Shown: positions 56,741-64,000 of the stretch, in pieces
Position numbering within the stretch: the first letter of the stretch is position 1
Layout of the letters: each line of letters starts with the position of its first letter
The notes under the pieces: generated by a model
What the model was told of the DNA's origin: nothing
The model's input: the letters and a program-made list of their open reading frames with translations, nothing else
The model's database searches: none
Position numbers and translations under genes: made by a program
DNA from: Acinetobacter silvestris
Lineage (GTDB): Bacteria; Pseudomonadota; Gammaproteobacteria; Pseudomonadales; Moraxellaceae
Direction: 5' to 3'
NCBI RefSeq assembly: GCF_002135235.1
Contig: NZ_NEGB01000006.1
Coordinates: 62,001-126,000, forward strand
Length of the DNA: 64,000 nucleotides

Positions 56741-57358
56741 ATGATGCACAGAAACATGATTGTACTTTGCATGGTGATGGGCGTGTTGGCATGTTCTGAG
56801 CCGCAGAAAACTGAAAATAAAAATGCACCATTAGAAAAAAAACAGTTAACGTTTGGAGAGATGCCCAATGAGCAAACAAAATACGAAACCATTACAACAC
56901 AAGCTTTGGCAGGAAATGATGCAGCTTTGGTTGCCTTACAGACACAATTAATCAAAGACCAGTTTGAATTTAATGAAAGGGACAGTGGAAATTCATGGTC
57001 GATACATGATTGTCAAAATAATATGATTATTGATGTTAAAGGTGAGGGCGTGAGTACATACACGGCCAAAAGTAAGATCGGTGTTGGTGAAAAGGGTAAT
57101 GACTTCCCAGATTTTTTGTTACTCACATTTGAGTTTCCAAGCATTGCAGAAACGACTGCAAAATTTAAAATATTAGATGATGCAGTACATTCTGGCGGTG
57201 GATTTTGTAATGGTAAAGTACCAGCAACAGTCGTGATGAGTGGGAATATGATTTTCTACTTTACGACACGGTCAGAAAACTTCCGCGACTATATTTATCG
57301 CTATGCAGCTATTGTTCAAAATTTAAAAAATCAACCCGCTACGGAGGCGCAGTATTAA
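56741..57358 (+). CDS. Lipoprotein of unknown function
   Basis: The 205-residue product has a lipoprotein signal MMHRNMIVLCMVMGVLAC (Cys near residue 18) and AGAGG before ATG 56741. The mature part has a helical stretch (NEQTKYETITTQALAGNDAA) followed by a region with two Cys (HDCQNN, GGGFCNG) that may form a disulfide. No known domain is recognised. It lies between mscL and the convergent mutM-ppiC pair. Confidence 0.75.
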   Translation: MMHRNMIVLCMVMGVLACSEPQKTENKNAPLEKKQLTFGEMPNEQTKYETITTQALAGNDAALVALQTQLIKDQFEFNERDSGNSWSIHDCQNNMIIDVKGEGVSTYTAKSKIGVGEKGNDFPDFLLLTFEFPSIAETTAKFKILDDAVHSGGGFCNGKVPATVVMSGNMIFYFTTRSENFRDYIYRYAAIVQNLKNQPATEAQY

Positions 57359-57377
57359 ATAATGAGTGAGAACTGAA

Positions 57378-57662
57378 TTAGAAGTCCATTCGAAATTTAA
57401 TTTCTAATAAATGCCAACCAAATTGGCTTTTGATTGGACCATGTAATTCATTTTCTTTTAAAGTAAAGACGGCTTTATCAATAGGTGTAACCAGTTGCCC
57501 TTTTTTGATTTCACCTAGTTCACCGCCTTTTTTTGAAGATGGGCAGGTTGAATGTTGTTTGGCAATTTTTGCAAAATCTGCACCGGACAGGATTTTCTTT
57601 TTCAGTTGTTCTGCTAAATCTTTATCTTTAACGAGAATATGACGCACGATAGCCGTTTTCAT
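57378..57662 (-). CDS. ppiC: Parvulin-type peptidyl-prolyl isomerase PpiC
   Basis: The 94-residue protein is a single parvulin domain, the size of E. coli PpiC: VRHILVKDKDLAEQL, the block HSTCPSSKKGGELGEIKKG and FGWHLLEIKFRMDF at the end. It has no signal peptide and should be cytoplasmic. It overlaps the mutM stop by four bases (ATGA), so it is translated from the mutM transcript. It catalyses proline cis-trans isomerisation; partners are unknown. Confidence 0.94.
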   Translation of the reverse strand: MKTAIVRHILVKDKDLAEQLKKKILSGADFAKIAKQHSTCPSSKKGGELGEIKKGQLVTPIDKAVFTLKENELHGPIKSQFGWHLLEIKFRMDF

Positions 57663-58519
57663 TGGTTTTTACCTTGAACAGATTTTGAAGCTTTTACTGT
57701 GATTTGACTGGGTTTTAGGGGTTGGCATTGTGGACAGAAAACACTAGCGCGTTGACCGAGTTTTAGATTTTCTAACGTCGTTTCGCAATTGACACACATT
57801 TCACCTGTACGGCCATAGGCGAGTAAGGTTTGTTGAAAATAGCCATTCTCACCCATCGCATTACTATAGTCACGTAGGGTTGAACCACCTAGATCAATGG
57901 CTTGTTTTAGAATACGTTTAATTTCGGATACTAATTTTTCAATTTGATGCATGCTCAAACTAGAAGCGGGTTGAGCAGGATGAATGCCCAAATGAAACAA
58001 ACTTTCTGTCGCATAAATATTGCCAACACCCACCATCACGTGATTATCCATGATCGCAACTTTGATGCCGACATTTTTCGATTTGAGTTTATCAGCTAAA
58101 TATGCAGCATTAAACGAGTCACTCAACGGCTCAGGTCCTAGCGTATCAATCAGTTTACTTTGACTGTGTTGATCTAACCATAAAATACAGCCAAAGCGAC
58201 GTGGATCATGATAACGGAGTTGTATATCTTCAAATTGAATCATTACATGATCATGTTTACGTAGTTCGGTATCTGATTCACATAATCTAAAACTACCCGA
58301 CATGCCTAAATGCCAAAGCATCGTATCGTGTTCAAATTCTGCCAGAATATATTTAGAACGTCGTGTGAGTTGAATTAATTTTTGTCCTTCCAATCTAGTC
58401 ATATCTTCAGGAATTGCCCAGCGCAGTCTAGATTCACGTACTTGAACTGAAACCACCTTTTGACCAATTAAAGGTAATAGACTGGTTTTGGTGGTTTCTA
58501 CTTCGGGTAATTCAGGCAT
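57659..58519 (-). CDS. mutM: Formamidopyrimidine-DNA glycosylase MutM (Fpg)
   Basis: MutM removes 8-oxoguanine and formamidopyrimidines from DNA. The catalytic residue is the Pro directly after the start Met, so the start must be ATG 58519 (MPELPEVETTK); the frame runs six codons further up to 58537, which would block the active site. The 286-residue protein continues with a Lys beta-loop (RSKYILAEF), the helix-two-turn-helix region with GVGNIYATESLF and the zinc finger CVNCETTL...FCPQC (Cx2C...Cx2C) closing the protein. ppiC overlaps its 3' end. Confidence 0.97.
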   Translation of the reverse strand: MPELPEVETTKTSLLPLIGQKVVSVQVRESRLRWAIPEDMTRLEGQKLIQLTRRSKYILAEFEHDTMLWHLGMSGSFRLCESDTELRKHDHVMIQFEDIQLRYHDPRRFGCILWLDQHSQSKLIDTLGPEPLSDSFNAAYLADKLKSKNVGIKVAIMDNHVMVGVGNIYATESLFHLGIHPAQPASSLSMHQIEKLVSEIKRILKQAIDLGGSTLRDYSNAMGENGYFQQTLLAYGRTGEMCVNCETTLENLKLGQRASVFCPQCQPLKPSQITVKASKSVQGKNQ

Positions 58520-58537
58520 TGAGTTCTCAACAGGCAT

Positions 58538-58945
58538 GCTTCAAGCGATATAGCTTATTGTAATCAAGATCGACTCGTCTATAAAGTTGTAGGATCAACA
58601 TTTGGCATTCAGCAAAGTGTGGCTAGATTTTGTCAGTAAAAACTTAGTCTTTAGAGTCGCTGCAAATTTGCGGAAAATTTCATTCTGTTTTTATATAAAT
58701 AATTGTTATTAATAATAAAGTTAATGTATAACTTTTGGTTTGTGTATTCATAAAAATAAGCTGATAGTGAAAATTAAAAAAATATGTAATTTTCTCATTA
58801 ATTTGTTGTATTTAAACGGTTACAAACTGAATAAATACAATGCTTATTGTTATTTAAAAGAAAGATATTTCAACTATAAAGCAAATATTTTGATGTTCTT
58901 AAATGGCGATTGATTTGAAAATTTTCCCAGAATATAAGGTTTCTT
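58538..58945. other. AT-rich divergent promoter region
   Basis: Some 400 bp separate mutM from the OprB porin gene and hold the two divergent promoters. The sequence is very AT-rich. I see no coding region, terminator or well-formed operator. A stretch near 58700 (TAATTGTTATTAATAATA) is vaguely Fur-box-like but too weak to call. Confidence 0.6.
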
Positions 58946-60217
58946 ATGAAAAAAAATGTGCTTTCGGTATTGGCCATATTAATCACAGCATTAATGTCAC
59001 AAACACATGCTCAAAATGCATTTGATTCTAATGGGACAACCATGACAGGGGATTGGAATGGCACGCGCACTATGCTGGCTGAGCAGGGAATGAAATTCGA
59101 TGCCAATATTGCGCTGGATAGTTCTTATTTAGTCGATGGTGGTTATGATGCTCATCAAGCTGCAACCTTTGCGAGTCAATTCTGGTTAGGAACAACGCTT
59201 GATATGAATAAACTTGCTGGATGGCAAGGGACAACGATTCGTGCCGTAATTACTGCACGTCAAGGTCAAAGTACGACCGTAAATGGCATTCAAAATCCTA
59301 CAGCACCACAATGGGCCAATTCCCAAGCAAATTGGGGCCGTGGTAATTCGGGTAGCCGTTTAAGTGAGTTATCGATTGAGAAAAATTTTGCAGAGCAAGG
59401 TGTGAATGTCAAAGTGGGTCGTTTAGGACTGGGTACTGACTTTGATACGATGGCATGTGATTTCCAGAGTAATGCATTTTGTGCTGCACAGATGGGGAAA
59501 TGGCAAGGCAAAATTTGGTACAACACACCTGTTTCGCAATGGGGAGGGCGTGTCAAATATCAAATGAATCCTGAACTTTTTGCACAAGTGGGCATCTATG
59601 AATACAACCCTGAAAATGTATTAGAGCGTCATGGTTGGAATTTAGATACTCGTCATGCTGATGGTGTCAATATTCCAGCAGAAGTGGTGTGGTCGCCAAA
59701 ACAAGCCGTAAATGCATTACCCGGCAGCTATCGTTTTGGTGTGTTATATAACACCGCAGATGAGGCAAAGAATCAATATGATATTGCCTATAAAGCAGGG
59801 ACTGTTGCTGAAGATCGTACCTATGGTGGCTGGATCGCTTTTGAACAACAATTAACGTCAGTAGGGACAGGTCGTCGTGGTTTACATAGTTTTGGTAATT
59901 TTACTTTTCATGATCGTACCACCACAGCCGTGGATCAGTCACAGCAATTGGGTTTGAAATATATTGGGGTATTTGATTCACAGCCCAATGATATTTTAGG
60001 TTTAGCCGTCAACCGTGTGCATCTGAATGATCGTTACCGCGATACAAAAGCCATCTTGAATAAAAGTGCTGAGTATAATATTGAATTAAATTATTCATAT
60101 TATCCTGCTAAATGGTTGATGCTTCGTCCTTTAGTACAGTATGTGGTGCATCCTGGTGCGACAGATAAAGTGGACAATGCATTGGTCATTGGTTTTGGGT
60201 CTAAAGTTATCTTTTAA
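58946..60217 (+). CDS. OprB-family carbohydrate porin
   Basis: The 423-residue product has a signal peptide (cleavage after THA) and then the OprB start TTMTGDWNGTRTMLAEQGMKFDANI, here spread over residues 31-55. Alternating hydrophobic/polar strands with aromatic ends and a terminal Phe (VIGFGSKVIF) indicate an outer-membrane beta-barrel. OprB porins pass glucose and other sugars or polyols. A TonB-dependent receptor gene follows after 19 bases, so the two are likely expressed together. Confidence 0.9.
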   Translation: MKKNVLSVLAILITALMSQTHAQNAFDSNGTTMTGDWNGTRTMLAEQGMKFDANIALDSSYLVDGGYDAHQAATFASQFWLGTTLDMNKLAGWQGTTIRAVITARQGQSTTVNGIQNPTAPQWANSQANWGRGNSGSRLSELSIEKNFAEQGVNVKVGRLGLGTDFDTMACDFQSNAFCAAQMGKWQGKIWYNTPVSQWGGRVKYQMNPELFAQVGIYEYNPENVLERHGWNLDTRHADGVNIPAEVVWSPKQAVNALPGSYRFGVLYNTADEAKNQYDIAYKAGTVAEDRTYGGWIAFEQQLTSVGTGRRGLHSFGNFTFHDRTTTAVDQSQQLGLKYIGVFDSQPNDILGLAVNRVHLNDRYRDTKAILNKSAEYNIELNYSYYPAKWLMLRPLVQYVVHPGATDKVDNALVIGFGSKVIF

Positions 60218-60236
60218 AAAAAATAGGAACATGCTT

Positions 60237-62384
60237 ATGCAAAGTACCAGACGTTTTAAGTTATTTAAACCATCATTACTTTGCTTAACAGCGTGTATTA
60301 ATCAAAATATGTATGCTGATACAGAGATGACAACCGCTGTTCAGCAACTTCCAACGATTATCATTGCCGCGACACGAACGGATAGTGATTGGCTTAAAAC
60401 GCCGGCCTCGGTCTATCGAGTTGAACAAGACAACCATCAAAATAATATGGGGGTTAATCTCTCTGAAACCCTCATTGGCGTGCCGGGTTTGCAACTGAAT
60501 AATCGCGAAAATTATGCACAAGATTTGCAAATTTCAATGCGTGGCTTTGGCGCACGATCAACCTTTGGTGTGCGTGGTATTCGTTTATATGTCGATGGTA
60601 TTCCTGCCACAATGCCCGATGGGCAGGGACAAACTTCGAATATTGATTTAAGTAGTTTGGATCATATTGAAGTATTAGGTGGACCATTTTCTTCGCTGTA
60701 TGGCAATTCTTCTGGCGGAACTATTTTAACCACAACCAAAGAAGGGCAAGGGCGTGACTCGGTCGAGTTAGGTTATGCTGGTGGCAGTCATCATAAAGGT
60801 CGTGCCAATATTCTCCTGCAAGGTGGTGCAGAAAAGTCCAATGAGCCGAGTTATGTGATTAGCTCATCTTACTTCGATACTGATGGTTATCGTGAGCATA
60901 GTGCAGCGCGAAAAGTCTTAAGTAATGCCAAATTGACATGGAACTTGGAGGATGGTTCCAAAGTAAATTGGGTGGTTAATCATGTGGATATTAATGCTGA
61001 TGATCCACAAGGCTTAACCCGAGACCAATGGCAAGCCAATCCCAAGCAAGTAAATGATGCAAAAAATATTTATGATGTCCGCAAAGAAATTCAACAGACG
61101 CAGACAGGTCTGACATGGACGAAACCGATTGATGATAAGAATGAATTATATGCCATGGCATATGCAGGGCAGCGAGCCGTGACACAATATCAATCGATTC
61201 CAAGTACTGCACAAGCGAATCCTCGTCATGCGGGTGGTGTAATTGATTTTTCTCGTGATTATTATGGGACTGATTTACGTTGGACAGGCAAAGACTTATT
61301 GCCGAATACACGTTTTAGTATTGGGTTAGCCTTTGATGCGATGGATGAGGATCGTCAAGGTTATGAAAATTTTATTTTAGAGAATAATAAGCCACATTAT
61401 GGTGTGAAAGGTAAATTACGCCGTGATGAGACGAATACCTTATGGAATTTAGATCCTTATTTGCAAGCCTCTTGGCAATTTTTACCGACTTGGCATATAG
61501 ACACTGGTTTGCGTTATAGCAATGTCCATTACCAATCAAAAGATCATTATGTAGTGAGGAATAATGGGGATGATAGTGGTAAAACGGACTATAGCAAGCT
61601 TTTACCTTCTGCTGCTTTAACTTGGGAAATTACGCCTGAACTCACCTCCTATATCAGCTATGCACAAGGTTTTGAAACGCCAACTTTTACGGAAATGGCA
61701 TATTCGAAGAATGACGGGATGAATTTTAGTTTAAAGCCAGCAAGCAGTGATAACTATGAAATTGGACTGAAATCACAAAATCAATTGGGTGATTTTACCG
61801 CAGCAGTTTTCCAGTCAAAAACTCAAAATGATATTGTTTCAGCTGGAACCCTCGATGGTCGTGCAACGTTTCGGAATGCCGATAAAACATTGCGTCAAGG
61901 CGTAGAGCTTTCTTGGAATAAGAATATATGGCGAGATCTAAATGCACAGGCGAGTTATAGCTATTTAGATGCAAAATTTGATGCGGAGGTTCCTGAAATT
62001 ACTGATAGTCACGGTAAAGTCATCGCAGCTCGGGTGGCAGATGGAAATTACATTCCTGGAGTCGCCAGAAATCAGGCATATTTTGCTTTGGGATGGCGGC
62101 CAGAAATCGGCTTCAATGCAGGGGTCGATGTGCGTTATACGGACAAAATTTATGTCGATGATGTTAACTCAGATACAGCACCGAGTTATAGCGTGACCAG
62201 TGCCAATATGGGTTATGTATGGAAAAATACGGACTGGAAAATACGTACCTTTGCCCGTGTCGATAATTTGTTTGATAAAAAATATGTGGGTTCTGTCATT
62301 GTTAATGATGGTAATGGTCGCTTTTTTGAACCTGCTGATGGCATGAATTGGAATGCGGGTTTAAGCGTTATGAAAGCTTTTTAA
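60237..62384 (+). CDS. TonB-dependent outer-membrane receptor
   Basis: From ATG 60237 the protein has 715 residues; AGGA lies eight bases upstream. The frame extends back into the porin gene to 60141 but the upstream part is not plausible. An atypical signal peptide (LFKPSLLCLTACINQNMYA) is followed by a plug domain with MRGFGARSTFGVRGIRLYVD and IEVLGGPFSSLYGNSSGGTI, then a 22-strand-type barrel ending in NAGLSVMKAF. The plug resembles the FecA-like group. Substrate is unknown; pairing with a sugar porin does not prove a sugar ligand. The Cys in the leader (TAC) is not a proper lipobox context. Confidence 0.92.
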   Translation: MQSTRRFKLFKPSLLCLTACINQNMYADTEMTTAVQQLPTIIIAATRTDSDWLKTPASVYRVEQDNHQNNMGVNLSETLIGVPGLQLNNRENYAQDLQISMRGFGARSTFGVRGIRLYVDGIPATMPDGQGQTSNIDLSSLDHIEVLGGPFSSLYGNSSGGTILTTTKEGQGRDSVELGYAGGSHHKGRANILLQGGAEKSNEPSYVISSSYFDTDGYREHSAARKVLSNAKLTWNLEDGSKVNWVVNHVDINADDPQGLTRDQWQANPKQVNDAKNIYDVRKEIQQTQTGLTWTKPIDDKNELYAMAYAGQRAVTQYQSIPSTAQANPRHAGGVIDFSRDYYGTDLRWTGKDLLPNTRFSIGLAFDAMDEDRQGYENFILENNKPHYGVKGKLRRDETNTLWNLDPYLQASWQFLPTWHIDTGLRYSNVHYQSKDHYVVRNNGDDSGKTDYSKLLPSAALTWEITPELTSYISYAQGFETPTFTEMAYSKNDGMNFSLKPASSDNYEIGLKSQNQLGDFTAAVFQSKTQNDIVSAGTLDGRATFRNADKTLRQGVELSWNKNIWRDLNAQASYSYLDAKFDAEVPEITDSHGKVIAARVADGNYIPGVARNQAYFALGWRPEIGFNAGVDVRYTDKIYVDDVNSDTAPSYSVTSANMGYVWKNTDWKIRTFARVDNLFDKKYVGSVIVNDGNGRFFEPADGMNWNAGLSVMKAF

Positions 62385-62396
62385 GAGGGAATTGAT

Positions 62397-63509
62397 GTGT
62401 CTTTATTGTTTAAACCGATTCAGTTGGGGCATTTAACGCTCGACAATAAAATTATTATTGCACCGATGTGCCAGTATTCTGCAACTGAGCAAGGTGAAAT
62501 TACATATTGGCATGAGCAACAATGGGCCAATTATGCTTTGTCAGGGGCTGGCCTATGTATTGTAGAAGCTACCGCGGTTCAAGCTGAGGGCCGAATTAGC
62601 TACGCCGATTTAGGTCTTTGGAATAATACGCAGCGTGATCAGATCACGGCATTACTTAAAAAAGTAAAAACACTTTCTCCAATGCCATTTGCTATTCAGT
62701 TGGCACATGCAGGGCGGAAAGCATCAACCGATAAACCATGGGATGGACGTGGTCAACTTCCACCAGAGAGTCCTCAAGGTTGGCAGACTGTTTCTGCCAG
62801 TGACATTGGTTTTAATTCCACAGATCATCCTCCACATGCATTAAGTGGTGATGAAATTAAAGTCATTATTCAAGATTTTGCTCAGGCCGCTATACGCGCT
62901 GTTGCAGCAGGATTTGACTTGATTGAGTTACATGCGGCGCATGGTTATTTACTTCATCAATTTATGTCGCCTTTGTCTAATCGGCGTAAGGATGAATATG
63001 GGGGTAATTTTGAAAATCGGATTCGTTTAACATTAGAGGTTTTTCAGGCCATTCAACACGCTGTCCCTGAAAACTATCCTATTGGGATTCGAATTTCTGC
63101 AACAGATTGGATGGATCACGCTGAGGGATGGAATCTTGAATCGAGTGTAGGGTTAGCAAAAGCTTTAGAACAATTGGGCGCAGCTTATGTTCATGTCTCA
63201 TCAGGTGGCTTACATGTTCAACAAGACATTAAAATTGGTGCTAATTATCAAGTTCCATTTGCTAAAGTGATTAAAGAAAATGTGAAAATTCCAGTGATAA
63301 CTGTGGGTTTAATTACCGAGGCAGAACAAGCGGAAAATATTCTTCAAGAGGGTGAAGCGGATGCAATTGGTCTAGCCCGAGCGATATTATATGACCCACG
63401 TTGGCCATGGCATGCTGCAGCTCAACTCGGTGAAACCATTGCTATAGCTCCACAATATCTACGTTGTCAACCACATGGCTTAAAAGCACTTTTTAAAGCC
63501 TATACATAA
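62397..63509 (+). CDS. NADH:flavin oxidoreductase, Old Yellow Enzyme family (YqjM-like)
   Basis: The 370-residue flavin enzyme starts at GTG 62397, 12 bases after the receptor stop with GAGGG upstream. It carries IAPMCQYSA with the Cys and Tyr of YqjM/XenA-type enzymes, the FMN-binding AIQLAHAGRKAS, the substrate-binding pair His-x-x-His in IELHAAHGYLLHQF, and SNRRKDEYGGNFENR of the family. It reduces activated C=C bonds with NAD(P)H; the physiological substrate is unknown. Close spacing suggests cotranscription with the receptor and porin genes. Confidence 0.93.
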   Translation: MSLLFKPIQLGHLTLDNKIIIAPMCQYSATEQGEITYWHEQQWANYALSGAGLCIVEATAVQAEGRISYADLGLWNNTQRDQITALLKKVKTLSPMPFAIQLAHAGRKASTDKPWDGRGQLPPESPQGWQTVSASDIGFNSTDHPPHALSGDEIKVIIQDFAQAAIRAVAAGFDLIELHAAHGYLLHQFMSPLSNRRKDEYGGNFENRIRLTLEVFQAIQHAVPENYPIGIRISATDWMDHAEGWNLESSVGLAKALEQLGAAYVHVSSGGLHVQQDIKIGANYQVPFAKVIKENVKIPVITVGLITEAEQAENILQEGEADAIGLARAILYDPRWPWHAAAQLGETIAIAPQYLRCQPHGLKALFKAYT

Positions 63510-63534
63510 TACTATTCATTTAAAGTATTTAAGT

Positions 63535-63570
63535 TTTATAGAAATACTCTTTAGGATGTATTTCTATAAA
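63535..63570. terminator. Perfect inverted repeat after the Old Yellow Enzyme gene
   Basis: A 13-bp perfect repeat TTTATAGAAATAC / GTATTTCTATAAA with a 10-nt spacer. It may be a terminator, but no T-run follows, so an operator is equally possible. Confidence 0.5.
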
Positions 63571-63589
63571 TTCATTTTGCCAAAATGAA
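63571..63589. promoter_or_regulatory. Palindrome immediately upstream of the AEC transporter gene
   Basis: TTCATTTTG-C-CAAAATGAA, a perfect 9-bp inverted repeat with one-base centre, abutting the previous repeat and ending just before the AAAGGA ribosome-binding site. It resembles an operator for a dimeric repressor. Confidence 0.4.
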
Positions 63590-63601
63590 AGGATATTAAG
63601 C

Positions 63602-64000
63602 ATGGTATTTGCGGTCATTTTACCCATTTTTATGTTGTTATTTTTAGGGTATTTCAGTGTCAAAATTGATTTAATCAGCAAAGAACAAATTCATGCTTTA
63701 AGTGCTTTTATTATTAAAATTGCGTTGCCTGCTTTAATTTTTTACGCTTTAGCTTCCAAGGATTTACATGAAATTTGGTATCCCGCATATTTCTTGGTTT
63801 ATGCAGGCATAACCATTGCGTTATTTACGTTGGCATTTATTCTCGCATTAAAATTATTTAAAAATACATTCACGCAAGCTTCGGTTTTATCCATGGGCGC
63901 ATCAATGTCCAATACGGGGTTGATTGGAACTGCAGTATTAACGTTATTAATGGGAAATCAGGCCACAATTTATATTTCATTGGTTTTGATTGTTGAAAGT
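63602..64000 (+). CDS. AEC-family (auxin efflux carrier) transporter, N-terminal part
   Basis: The frame opens at ATG 63602 and runs unbroken through the window edge (133 codons). The sequence begins MVFAVILPIFMLLFLGYFSV and continues with hydrophobic helices, LPALIFYALASKDL and SNTGLIGTAVL, which fit AEC family transporters (malonate, malate or other small anions in bacteria). AAAGGA lies about eight bases before the ATG. The 3' end is outside the window, so completeness and specificity cannot be judged. Confidence 0.85.
   Translation, partial: MVFAVILPIFMLLFLGYFSVKIDLISKEQIHALSAFIIKIALPALIFYALASKDLHEIWYPAYFLVYAGITIALFTLAFILALKLFKNTFTQASVLSMGASMSNTGLIGTAVLTLLMGNQATIYISLVLIVES

Noticed and set aside
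58690..58740. A Fur-box-like AT-rich stretch upstream of the porin-receptor genes
   Set aside because: Too few matches to the GATAATGATAATCATTATC consensus; the sequence is generally A/T-biased, so the resemblance is not significant.
60141..60236. Extension of the TonB receptor into the porin gene
   Set aside because: The extra residues are encoded inside the porin's last strands and lack a signal peptide; AGGA before ATG 60237 marks a better start.

Overview
The window reads as a piece of chromosome from an Acinetobacter species (Moraxellaceae, Gammaproteobacteria). It is AT-rich and gene-dense. It carries a two-gene-alpha PntA1/PntA2/PntB transhydrogenase, an HD-degenerate RelA, a GacS hybrid kinase beside cysM, exonuclease, rlmD and relA, and RapZ with a nitrogen-type HPr and DarP. 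No tRNA, rRNA, CRISPR, insertion sequence, integrase, phage gene or plasmid replication gene was recognised. The genus call rests on recalled protein families and gene order, not on a search.

Layout. 1-9.7 kb: proA, an alpha/beta hydrolase with a PilZ-like tail, a leucine-carboxymethyltransferase-like enzyme, nagZ, prc and an MHYT-GGDEF-EAL protein. 9.8-20.2 kb: prfC, two related RsiV/DUF3298-type lipoproteins, a TatD nuclease, acnA, tcdA, a 47-residue membrane ORF on the minus strand, a LysR regulator and dusA. 20.4-25.3 kb: a HEPN-like protein of unknown role, then an MFS exporter and RidA gene divergent from soxR across a near-perfect SoxR operator, then an LD-carboxypeptidase and an EamA transporter. 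25.3-26.2 kb is almost 900 bp without a convincing gene. 26.2-29.1 kb: pntA1-pntA2-pntB. About 520 bp follow that are mostly gene-free but contain scrambled hydrophobic reading frames.

29.6-41.4 kb: rsfS, a hydroxypyruvate isomerase and tartronate-semialdehyde-reductase pair, a crotonase, gacS, cysM, a DnaQ-like exonuclease, rlmD and relA. 41.4-49 kb: an SDR, mazG, a ComEA-like protein, then pcnB-folK-panB-panC and rapZ-HPr-darP, two tightly packed groups that look like operons. 49-58.5 kb: an OmpA-type lipoprotein, a LysP-like permease overlapping rsmC, a xanthine permease, typA, mscL, a small lipoprotein and mutM-ppiC. 58.9-64 kb: an OprB porin, a TonB-dependent receptor, an Old Yellow Enzyme and the start of an AEC transporter cut by the window edge.

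Most of the window is housekeeping: translation and ribosome maturation (prfC, rsfS, rlmD, rsmC, dusA, tcdA, darP, typA), stringent and global control (relA, gacS, c-di-GMP enzyme), cell-wall turnover (nagZ, prc, LD-carboxypeptidase), redox balance (pnt, soxR) and vitamin synthesis (folK, panB, panC). No defence island or biosynthetic cluster is visible. The items most worth a second look are the unlisted 47-residue membrane ORF, the SoxR-controlled divergent promoter, the HEPN-like gene with a degenerate active-site motif, the hydrolase-PilZ fusion, the paired CxxxxC lipoproteins, the paired palindromes before the AEC gene and the possible alternative hairpins around the pcnB ribosome-binding site.
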